Source: Saccharospirillaceae bacterium | GTDB taxonomy: Bacteria; Pseudomonadota; Gammaproteobacteria; Pseudomonadales; Oceanobacteraceae | Assembly (NCBI GenBank): GCA_021208685.1 | Contig: JAJOJJ010000018.1 | Coordinates: forward strand, 1-64,000 | Reading direction: 5' to 3' | DNA: 64,000 bases | Part shown: positions 1-7,684 of the stretch, piece by piece | Numbering within the stretch: the first letter of the stretch is position 1 | Layout of the letters: each line of letters begins with the position of its first letter | The notes under the pieces: generated by a model | What the model was told of the DNA's origin: nothing | The model's database searches: none | The model's input: only the letters and a program-made list of their open reading frames with translations | Made by a program: the position numbers and the translations under genes

Positions 1-1
1 C

Positions 2-1390
2 AGCAATAACGCACTCAGTATCAACGCCAACTATCAGTTTAATCCGCTGCAGCGGCAGTTTATCGGCCGCGAAGCCTTTGCCGAAAGCAACAGCGACAAC
101 AACACCCAGACCTACTACCACACGGATACGTTAGGCAGCGTACTCGCCACCTCCAAACGCACCCAGACCATCGCTGCCCGCTACGACTACGACGCCTGGG
201 GCAACGAGATTAACAACACCGGCACCTCAGATAACCCGCTGGGCTACACCGGGCATCAGATGGATCGGGACATTGGTCTTATCTATGCCAATGCCCGTTA
301 CCTTGATCCGGACACCGGGCGGTTCCTGAGTTTTGACCCGTTTGAGGGGTATGACGATAAGCCAATATCGCTGAATAAGTATCTGTATGCGTATCAGAAT
401 CCGCTGGTGTATACCGATCCAACAGGACAGGTTCCGATCTTGGATGAAACCGGAGAGTTTTTAACCAACACCGCTGGCTCTCTGATTGACCAGGCAGCAA
501 CGACCGATAGCGCCTTTAGCGCAATTGCATTCGGAGTTGGTGCAGGAGCTAACATTGTTGTCGGCGGTATCGTGGAAACCGTCAATTTTGGCCTGAATAT
601 TGTTGCAGCCGATGGCTGGCTCGGCAGTGGTGTTAAAAAACGCGCCAGCAACGAACTGAATGAAGCCTTTGCGACGATCCAAACAATTGTGGAAAACCCA
701 AAAGGGACTGCTGTTGCGATCGCTAACAACGTAGTGGATGTCGCCGAAGGTGTTGTCAACGGAGAGCACAAAGCGTACGCGCAGGCAGCAGCTACGATTA
801 CATCACTGGCTACAGGCAAACCGAATACCAGTGTATCCACTGCAGCGAGATCCGTTACCCAAACGACTGCAAATGCGGCCAGGGTATCGGCACAACTTGC
901 CCAAAAGGTAACCTCTGGGGTAAAAGAGTTTGCGCAGACACTTGTTGATAGTGCAATGTCTCCGAGCCGGGGGCAGTTGTTTGGTCAACGTGGGGCTATT
1001 GGGAATATTGGGGCTGGTGTTGCAAAGACTTCAGAAACACAATTTCGAGTCGCCAAGCATGGAGACATGCCATCCCCTCGACCAGGGCAACAGTCACATC
1101 ATGGAGTAATGTCAGCTTGGATGAAGAAGCATTTCTCAGGATATGACGCAAATAAAGCACCGGCAGTATTGATGCCAGAGGCAAACCATCGAGCAACCTT
1201 TGGTGTTTATAACACTTGGCGTGCTGAAATGCGTAAAAACATGAGCGGGACATTTGATTGGAGCAAAGTTTCCGAAAGACAAATGAGGTCCTTATCTGAA
1301 AATATGTTTGATGCAGCAGATATTCCCTTAAATACGCGCCAGCAATACTGGAAATGGTATGACCAGATGAAAGGGGCTCTTACTAAGTAA
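2..1390 (+). CDS. RHS-repeat polymorphic toxin, C-terminal part (5' end outside window), predicted SHH-type nuclease tip
   Basis: The reading frame is open from base 2, so the gene begins upstream of the window. The first part is the RHS core end: YYHTDTLGSV, RYDYDAWGN, YTGHQMD, ARYLDPDTGRF and the closing YAYQNPLVYTDPTGQ, after which RHS shells release a variable tip. The tip carries a long Ala/Val-rich linker, then a roughly 100-residue domain with QSHHGVMSAWMKKHF (SHH at 1094-1102), APAVLMP, NHRATFGVYNTWR and FDWSKVSE. This matches what I know of the Tox-SHH nuclease family of the HNH/ENDO VII superfamily. Family knowledge says such tips kill neighbouring bacteria after export; DNase activity here is inference. 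The last third is richer in A+T than the core, as expected of an exchangeable tip. The next gene is the probable immunity gene. Confidence 0.85.
   Translation, partial: SNNALSINANYQFNPLQRQFIGREAFAESNSDNNTQTYYHTDTLGSVLATSKRTQTIAARYDYDAWGNEINNTGTSDNPLGYTGHQMDRDIGLIYANARYLDPDTGRFLSFDPFEGYDDKPISLNKYLYAYQNPLVYTDPTGQVPILDETGEFLTNTAGSLIDQAATTDSAFSAIAFGVGAGANIVVGGIVETVNFGLNIVAADGWLGSGVKKRASNELNEAFATIQTIVENPKGTAVAIANNVVDVAEGVVNGEHKAYAQAAATITSLATGKPNTSVSTAARSVTQTTANAARVSAQLAQKVTSGVKEFAQTLVDSAMSPSRGQLFGQRGAIGNIGAGVAKTSETQFRVAKHGDMPSPRPGQQSHHGVMSAWMKKHFSGYDANKAPAVLMPEANHRATFGVYNTWRAEMRKNMSGTFDWSKVSERQMRSLSENMFDAADIPLNTRQQYWKWYDQMKGALTK
118..262 (+). repeat. Direct repeat of RHS core (copy 1; copy 2 at 2240-2384)
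   Basis: These 145 bases recur 2122 bases downstream with five mismatches by my count (about 97% identity) and no gaps. The repeat encodes the HTDTLGSV to YTGHQM stretch just before the conserved RHS core end. Such displaced core pieces are the usual trace of RHS tip exchange by homologous recombination, which is an inference here. Confidence 0.9.
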
Positions 1391-1401
1391 AGGAAAACAA
1401 T

Positions 1402-1740
1402 ATGAACATAGATACAATTTTATCACGAGATCAACTTAAGAAGCTCTACCCTAGTTTTATATATGCATCTCATAAGATTCTATTTGAAATGGCAGATGTT
1501 CCTGACAATTTGATATTTCTAATTCCCTATGCAGAAATTTGGGGAATATCAGATGATTTGGAAAGGGAAACTCTTATTGAGAAAACACCAGACGCACTAA
1601 AAGCAAATTTAAAATGGGTCATAAACCAATTTGAAGAGGAGATGGACTCTTGGTTAGCAGGGGAGGAAGCCTTAACCCGATATCCATCAAATGCATATAT
1701 AGCATTTTCATCACTGAGAATGGCTGCAGATTTCATATAG
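1402..1740 (+). CDS. Probable immunity protein for the adjacent RHS nuclease tip
   Basis: This 112-residue cytosolic protein has no signal peptide or membrane segment and starts 11 bases after the toxin stop, behind AAAGGAAA. It is acidic, with an EEEMDSWLAGEE stretch in the middle. I recognise no named family. The call rests on position (directly after a polymorphic toxin, same strand, near-coupled) and on composition: it is clearly more A+T rich than the core, like the toxin tip, so the two probably moved together. Acidic immunity proteins commonly bind basic nuclease domains; that this one does is inference. Confidence 0.65.
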   Translation: MNIDTILSRDQLKKLYPSFIYASHKILFEMADVPDNLIFLIPYAEIWGISDDLERETLIEKTPDALKANLKWVINQFEEEMDSWLAGEEALTRYPSNAYIAFSSLRMAADFI

Positions 1741-1789
1741 CCTTACCTGAATTAGTTCAGACCTGATCTGACGCTTCTGATTGAAAAGA

Positions 1790-1848
1790 AGAGAGTTTCC
1801 CGTTTTGATAATGGTGTCGAATCAACATCTCAACAAAGGAAACTCTCT
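1790..1848. repeat. 11-bp perfect inverted repeat, possible mobile-element remnant
   Basis: AGAGAGTTTCC (1790-1800) and GGAAACTCTCT (1838-1848) are exact inverted copies separated by 37 bases, in the non-coding stretch after the immunity gene. Just before lies a shorter inverted repeat, TCAGA-CCTGA-TCTGA. It could be a terminator-like hairpin or the left-over edge of an insertion sequence. No transposase is visible, so I do not assign a family. Confidence 0.3.
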
Positions 1849-1898
1849 ATAACTAGACAGACACCCAATTTAAGATTCGTTAAAAAATCAATCGCTTA

Positions 1899-2110
1899 TC
1901 AGTCGACCCTCACTGCCAAAGGTTCTACGTATCAATCTCAAACCCGGCTTGCTGTAACCAATGGCCCTTGAGTTGCAGCCAGGGGATGGGCCAAACATCT
2001 GAGTAGGGCGATTGCTCCTTGAGCCGATAGTCATAGTACGTCTTGGAGACTTTAATTTGCCGGGTTGTTTTAGCTGAGCATGAAGCTGACTTATGATTGC
2101 CTTTAGTCAT
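1899..2110 (-). pseudogene. SymE-like toxin gene, frameshifted
   Basis: From the ATG at 2110 (behind GACGAGG) the frame reads about 60 residues, including RQIKVSKTYYDYR and VWPIPWLQLKGHWLQQAGF. The latter is the signature of SymE-family RNA-toxin proteins (a swapped-hairpin AbrB-like fold). The frame then meets TAG at 1925-1927, while a different frame continues with PLAVRVD and a stop at 1899. PLxVRV is the segment expected next in SymE proteins. A small indel near 1922-1930 has therefore probably split the gene and removed its C-terminus. SymE genes often sit beside RHS loci. Read as a decayed gene; an active short form cannot be excluded. Confidence 0.6.
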
Positions 2111-2239
2111 AATAACCTCGTCTACAGCTTGTTGTGATTAGCAGGCCTGTTGGGTTGCCGCCCATCAGGTCAGCGCCTTTAACTCCATTGCTGCTGAATT
2201 ACCGTATCACAAACTTCTGTTTCGCCTTGGATAGTAGTG

Positions 2240-2396
2240 CCACACGGATGCGTCAGGCAGCGTACTCGTCACCTCCAAACGCACCCAGACCATCGCCGCC
2301 CGCTACGACTACGACGCCTGGGGCAACGAGATTAACAACACCGGCACCTCAGATAACCCGCTGGGCTACACCAGGCATCAGATGTATCCACTTTAA
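2240..2396 (+). pseudogene. Displaced RHS core fragment
   Basis: This is the second copy of the 145-base core repeat. In the RHS frame it reads HTDASGSVLVTSKRT, then YDYDAWGN and TRHQMYPL, and stops at TAA (2394-2396). It has no start and no toxin tip. It is an orphan piece of RHS core left downstream of the current toxin/immunity pair. Copies like this can recombine with the intact core and swap tips. Confidence 0.85.
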
Positions 2397-2560
2397 GATT
2401 TTAAAAATCAACAAGTGACCTAACTCAAAGCAGAAAGTACTGAGATGTGTCCAGTTAGTGTATTACCAGGGATAAGATGACAACCGGGTTCAGATCAGGA
2501 CAAACCGCTGAAAAGCGGCGACGGCTCAGGCAAGCCGAAGCCGGTCTGCGGGCCAGAAAC

Positions 2561-2601
2561 AACACAGCCCGGTGTGACTGATGCTCTCACCGGGCTGTGT
2601 T
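2561..2601 (-). terminator. Strong hairpin downstream of the giant metallopeptidase gene
   Basis: A perfect 14-bp stem (AACACAGCCCGGTG with CACCGGGCTGTGTT) encloses a 13-base loop, 30 bases past the stop of the minus-strand gene. The T-run on the minus strand is weak (TGTTGTTT). On the plus strand the hairpin is followed by GAACGTTTTT, so it could also stop transcription coming from the RHS side. Confidence 0.6.
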
Positions 2602-2630
2602 GAACGTTTTTGACCACGGAAGCCGTGATG

Positions 2631-5600
2631 TTAACGCACAGAGAGCGCCTGAATTTCTGCGTCTGTGAGGGCTTTATGGTAGATCTTCACCTCATCAAAT
2701 GCCTGTCCGGCGGCCAGTTCGCACACTTTCGCATCCCCTTCGCCGCTGCAGTTCAGATGCGCATGACCTCCTATGCGGAACGGAGAGCCGCCGCCATAAC
2801 CGGATGAGTTCATCGCCGCCATAATGGGTCCGGCCCCCTGAGGCAGGGCAACCGGTTCTGCAATGGCCACACCGTTCAGGTAACCGCGCAGTTCGCCGCG
2901 TTCATCAGCACCACTACCGTCACGGTCAATGACCATAACCAGGTGATGCCAGACACCATTACTCAGCGCATTGTCGGCACGGATAACGGCCTGGTTATTC
3001 ACCATCAGACGATCACGGAAATTCACCTGCATTTCGACGGCACTGCCATGACTGCGGATTTCCCAGCCACCGTATTCCATATTATTCGGGCCGTTGGATG
3101 ATTTACCGATTAATAAGCGGGCGCCGTCAATTTCGTTGTATTTAATCCACATGGATGCGGTAAAACTTTTATGCCCCGGATCGAGTTTATGCGGTAATAA
3201 ATTGTGGCCCAGCGCGTCCGGTGCTTTCTCTGCCGATGCCATCAGTGCCATGGTCATGGCCTGATTGTTATTGGCGGTTTCACGCACATCCGCCAGCGTC
3301 TGGCCGCTGGTCAGCGCCGATAATTCCGGGGCAGTCAGATGATTATCATCACCGCTGGCATCGGTTACCTGATGCTCAGCGGTAATATTTTCCATATTCC
3401 AGTCGCCGGTTAAGCCATTACGCAACACCTGAATCTGCACCGGCCCGACGGTGCGTAATGAACCATCGGTTACCGTGTAGGTAAACTGATCCACACCGAT
3501 ATATCCGGCAGGTGGTGTATAGCGTAAAACATTGCCCTGCTGTGTTACCTGACCTCCCTGCGCGGTGGTGGTATCGAAGGCGGCAATGCTCAGGCTCTCA
3601 CCATTGGCGTCATAATCATTGGCCAGTACGGCAAGGGTTGCTGCTTCGTTCTGATAAACCGTCAGATAATCCTTGAAGGCTGCCGGTGGCATGGCATCGG
3701 TCAGTGCTTTTGCCGGTTTGAATTTACTGCCCGCCTGCAAACGTCTTGTGGTTTTACGCGCTTGCATGTTGGACATATGGGTGCCGGGTTCCTGAATCTG
3801 GTTGTTGTTATCCGTCTGCTCACCGTGACCCAATCCCATGTTGTGGCCTATTTCGTGAGTAAAGCCCCAGTTATGGGTAAAGTTAGCAACGCAGCCTACC
3901 CAGTCACCGCCCCCCCAGCAATAACCACCATTGACCGGGTCCTGAAATTCAATATTAAAATTCGTGGCATCGGTAGCGGCTGGTCTTGGCTGGTTATTGG
4001 CCGCGGTGGAATCACCATGCACTTCGATCAGTGCCCGCCCAAGATCCCAGCGTAAACCGGTTTTTTGTGCCCAGACGTAATCGGTTTCGTTTATGTGGTT
4101 TTCCATTTGCGCAACCGAGTTGATAACGCTGCCACTGGCCTGATTAACGAACTGGTTATATTCGTGTTTGAACGACACCCGGGCCAGATTGTTGTGAAAA
4201 TCGGCACCCGGTTGTGGTACGAAATAGCGGTTATTTTCAGCGGCCGGAACATGGATCTGAATCTGCAATTCTTCGGTATTGGTTTCACTGTTACCCAATG
4301 CCTGCCCATCGATCCGATCTGAAACGTCCACCACTTTGCCCCAGGCACGTCCGTCGCCGCGCCAGGCAGAAATGTGCAGACGTCCTTTCTCATCAATCAC
4401 CCCGGTAACGACCTGATACGGGTCATTCGTCACCCGGCCACGATAGGTCCGGGGTTCGGGCATGGGCACCAGCGCCTGATACTGTTGCTGACGACGGTTA
4501 TCAAAGGTTAACAGCTGATAATTCGGTGAGCGCACACTGTGCTTGTAAAAGCTCAGTTCTTTAGTCTCACCGTTCACGTCAACGCTGAGATTGATCGTTT
4601 GCGGCAGTGCTTCACCGGCTTGTTTTCCGGCCGGAATAATCTGCGTGGTGACAGGCACCACAGAACTCCAGCTGCTGCCAGCCGGGCCACGCACTTCGAT
4701 ACGGACAAAATACTGTGCGCCCGGTGTGATGCCCGGCAACAAGACCTGTTGACGACCGGCGGATAATGCTCCGGGCGAAAACATGGCTTGCCATCCATTC
4801 ACCTGATCACCGGCATCGGTGGTGCCGTAATAAATAAATACCGGCAGGCCATCCGCATCCTCAGGAATATCAAGACTCAGGGTTAACTGTTCACCATTAC
4901 GGTCAAACCCGGATTGCTCCAGCTGATTAACCGCAGGAGCCGATGGATACAGCGCACTGTATGGCAGCAGATATTCTGCCGTTAAACGGGTTTTTCCGGC
5001 GATTCCGGCACCCTGCCAGGCAACCGACATATGGTCACCACCACCGCCTTCTTTATGCAGGGCTTCGATGTAATACAATTGCCCGGCCAGCAGTTCAATA
5101 TTGGTTTTTACCTGATTGCTGTTATACCAGCTGTCCTGGTTGGTATACCCATTTACCCGCGCAATTAATTCCGCTTTGGCCGGATCGGTATCGGTGGAAA
5201 GACGCAATTCGCTGTCATCGTCTGAGGCAATCCAGAAGCTGTACTGGCCGCTCGCCGGCACCTTTAAAAAGCCCCGGACCCGTTGGCCATAATTATTGCC
5301 CATCGACGGTGAGCTGGAGAAATCGGTTAATCGGTTCTGTTCATTGGGCATGGCCGTTAACGGAATATCGGCGACACGGTTGCCGGAAATACTGCTCCAG
5401 ATTTGCTGATTAACACCCTGCTGATGATAACGGGATGCCTCCAGTACCATCACCGTCAGCTGCATGCGGGCTGAGCCACTGCCATGGCTGGCGGAAATGG
5501 TTAACGTATGACTGAAAGCCGCATCCGCAGCACTGGCCGCCAGCGTGAGTTCACCCCGGTCGGAGATTAAAAATAATCCCTGATCATTACCGGAGACAAT

Positions 5601-7439
5601 CTGGTAGGTGAGTGAATTGTTACCGGCAATCTGGCCACGCGCCTGAAAAATACTCTGTCCGATATTGGCATTACGCGATACAACCGCATAAAAATTCTCG
5701 GCACTGAAATAAGGTTGAGCGGTATCCATCGCCGCCGTTGTAACCACCACGTCAGCACTGCTGGCCGATTGATTACCGGCAGCATCCACACTGAATATCT
5801 GTACGCTGTAATTTTGCGCGGGTTGCAGGTTACGCAGCCTGTATTCGGTGGTCGCGCTGGTGGCAATGAACTGATCGTTGATAAAAATACGATACAGAGC
5901 ATTCGCTTCCACGGCATTCCAGCGGATATTGGCTGAGTACGTTGTCACCCCGGTAACCGATACACCGGTGGGGGCTTCCGGGGCGATGTAATCGCTGATC
6001 ATCACGGAAGCAATGTTGCCCGCGACCGAGCGGTTACCGGCATGGTCGAATGCGACTATATAAAAATCGTAGCGCTGGCCACCATCCAGATTGTGCATTT
6101 CGACATTGGTTTCAGATAAACCGGCAACGTCATGAGTGGACAGCAGGGTGCCGTTTTTCCAGATTTCATAACCGGCAATGGCGACATTATCAGCGGGCGC
6201 TGTCCATTCCAGCATCACACTGGCGTCACCGATTTTAATCAGCGCCAGATCGGTTACCGCCGCGGGTGCCTGACGATCCAGCGGCTGACGCAGATACTGA
6301 CCACTGATAAGCTGACGTTCGCCGCCAGGAATGGTCCAGGCAACCGACAGATGATCCCCACCCGCCAGCTCGACCATTAACGCTTCAATAAAATACGGTT
6401 TACCGCCTTCCAGGCTGATGCTTTGCGATTTCTGCTGTGCCTTTGCACCCCAGTTATCTTCCCCAACCCAACCATTAACTTCCGCTATTTTCTGTTTGTT
6501 ATCTGCGCTGACATCGGTACTTAAAAACAGCTGAGAGGCGTCATCGGATGCAATCCAGAAAGTGTATTCACCCGTCACCGGAGGCAGCAGAAAACCCGAC
6601 ATACGCTGGCCGTAGTTATTACCGGCATTGGAGGGTGATTTAAATTGCTGCTCAATACTGGTAGCGCTTGGATTATCCGGAAACTGATTAAAGGCTAACA
6701 GCGAGTCCACGGTGTCATCAAAGGTGTGGCCGGTATAGACCTGACGCAGCAACCCTTGCTGTTCTGCATTGTTACCCAGTTCAATAAAGCCCAGGTCAAT
6801 GGATGTGGCACTGATACTGAAACCGTCACTGACTTCTGCAACCAGCGAATACACTTTGCCGCCAAGCTGTGCAGCACTCTGATTCAGGCTCAGCACCCCC
6901 TGAGGCGACAGCGAAAAGGGGGAATTAAGCGGCCGGGTCAGTGTCCAGCGGAGCGGGTGTCTGTCAGCATCCTCTGCGGTAAAGGTGTGTATCGGCTGTC
7001 CGGCAGCCTGTTGTGTTGTCAGTGTTAAAAATGACGGAACCGCCGTAATAACGGGTGTCTGGTTGCTGAAGGTGGTTGCAGAGACGGAGGCAGGCGCCGA
7101 ACGCTGGCCGGACGCATTCAGTGCCACGACGTCATACGTGTAGGTTTGTCCGGGGGATACCGTATTATCCTGATAAGACATCAGGCTGCCGCTGACGGTG
7201 GCAAGCAGATCAGCGCCACGATAAATCTCAAACTGCGCCGCTTGTTCAGAATAGCTCCAGCGCAGAAGGATGCTGTCGGTACGGGTTTCGGCCACCTGCA
7301 ACCCGGTCACCATGGCTACCTCGGTTTCCGGATGCGTCGGCTTATTGGGCTCTGCATCCACGTTAACACCGGAGCCACCGCCACCACCGCCGCAGGCAGT
7401 CAGGGCTAAAAGTAACAAAAGAATTAATGACAGCTTCAT
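2631..7439 (-). CDS. Giant lipoprotein metallopeptidase (FN3, two PA14, metzincin HEXXHXXGXXH, LamG)
   Basis: This 1602-residue protein starts with a lipoprotein signal peptide; the lipobox LTAC is followed by a poly-Gly spacer. Order seen: fibronectin III (~45-127), cadherin-like (~130-215), PA14-like module (~230-385, NNYGQRMSGF, YTFWIASDDASQLFLS), two fibronectin III (~388-570), cadherin-like (~580-670), a second PA14-like module (~675-840, NNYGQRVRGF, YSFWIASDDDSELRLS), another sandwich domain, then a catalytic region with HEIGHNMGLGHGEQ (first His ~1195). That is the zinc site of metzincin peptidases (three His, catalytic Glu). A VCBS/cadherin-like domain (FTYTVTDG) and a C-terminal LamG/concanavalin-like domain (~1350-1600) follow. 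Probable role: a surface-anchored peptidase acting on glycosylated or polymeric substrate; the substrate is unknown. It has its own transcription unit. Confidence 0.85.
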   Translation of the reverse strand: MKLSLILLLLLALTACGGGGGGSGVNVDAEPNKPTHPETEVAMVTGLQVAETRTDSILLRWSYSEQAAQFEIYRGADLLATVSGSLMSYQDNTVSPGQTYTYDVVALNASGQRSAPASVSATTFSNQTPVITAVPSFLTLTTQQAAGQPIHTFTAEDADRHPLRWTLTRPLNSPFSLSPQGVLSLNQSAAQLGGKVYSLVAEVSDGFSISATSIDLGFIELGNNAEQQGLLRQVYTGHTFDDTVDSLLAFNQFPDNPSATSIEQQFKSPSNAGNNYGQRMSGFLLPPVTGEYTFWIASDDASQLFLSTDVSADNKQKIAEVNGWVGEDNWGAKAQQKSQSISLEGGKPYFIEALMVELAGGDHLSVAWTIPGGERQLISGQYLRQPLDRQAPAAVTDLALIKIGDASVMLEWTAPADNVAIAGYEIWKNGTLLSTHDVAGLSETNVEMHNLDGGQRYDFYIVAFDHAGNRSVAGNIASVMISDYIAPEAPTGVSVTGVTTYSANIRWNAVEANALYRIFINDQFIATSATTEYRLRNLQPAQNYSVQIFSVDAAGNQSASSADVVVTTAAMDTAQPYFSAENFYAVVSRNANIGQSIFQARGQIAGNNSLTYQIVSGNDQGLFLISDRGELTLAASAADAAFSHTLTISASHGSGSARMQLTVMVLEASRYHQQGVNQQIWSSISGNRVADIPLTAMPNEQNRLTDFSSSPSMGNNYGQRVRGFLKVPASGQYSFWIASDDDSELRLSTDTDPAKAELIARVNGYTNQDSWYNSNQVKTNIELLAGQLYYIEALHKEGGGGDHMSVAWQGAGIAGKTRLTAEYLLPYSALYPSAPAVNQLEQSGFDRNGEQLTLSLDIPEDADGLPVFIYYGTTDAGDQVNGWQAMFSPGALSAGRQQVLLPGITPGAQYFVRIEVRGPAGSSWSSVVPVTTQIIPAGKQAGEALPQTINLSVDVNGETKELSFYKHSVRSPNYQLLTFDNRRQQQYQALVPMPEPRTYRGRVTNDPYQVVTGVIDEKGRLHISAWRGDGRAWGKVVDVSDRIDGQALGNSETNTEELQIQIHVPAAENNRYFVPQPGADFHNNLARVSFKHEYNQFVNQASGSVINSVAQMENHINETDYVWAQKTGLRWDLGRALIEVHGDSTAANNQPRPAATDATNFNIEFQDPVNGGYCWGGGDWVGCVANFTHNWGFTHEIGHNMGLGHGEQTDNNNQIQEPGTHMSNMQARKTTRRLQAGSKFKPAKALTDAMPPAAFKDYLTVYQNEAATLAVLANDYDANGESLSIAAFDTTTAQGGQVTQQGNVLRYTPPAGYIGVDQFTYTVTDGSLRTVGPVQIQVLRNGLTGDWNMENITAEHQVTDASGDDNHLTAPELSALTSGQTLADVRETANNNQAMTMALMASAEKAPDALGHNLLPHKLDPGHKSFTASMWIKYNEIDGARLLIGKSSNGPNNMEYGGWEIRSHGSAVEMQVNFRDRLMVNNQAVIRADNALSNGVWHHLVMVIDRDGSGADERGELRGYLNGVAIAEPVALPQGAGPIMAAMNSSGYGGGSPFRIGGHAHLNCSGEGDAKVCELAAGQAFDEVKIYHKALTDAEIQALSVR

Positions 7440-7545
7440 GATTTGTTCCGGGTCTGAGAGGTGCGCGCATGTTAGTCACTCGCCTGACATCCTCAAAGCC
7501 GTTTTAAATTGTCACTGAATAACCGTGAACTGAATCACAACAAAA

Positions 7546-7574
7546 AAGCCTCCGGGATCACATCCGGGAGGCTT
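7546..7574 (-). terminator. Rho-independent terminator of the TonB-dependent receptor gene
   Basis: An inverted repeat (AAGCCTCC...GGAGGCTT, with one mismatch inside the stem) is followed on the minus strand by TTTTTTGTTG. It lies between the receptor gene and the downstream metallopeptidase gene, so the two same-strand genes are probably separate units. Confidence 0.85.
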
Positions 7575-7684
7575 AAGGCATTGCGCAGCACTCAGCGGTG
7601 CTGTTCTGCAAGGAAGGATTCAGAGATCACTCAGGGCCTGCTCAGACAATGTCAACAGGCCCTGGTGAAAGACGGTATCCGCGA

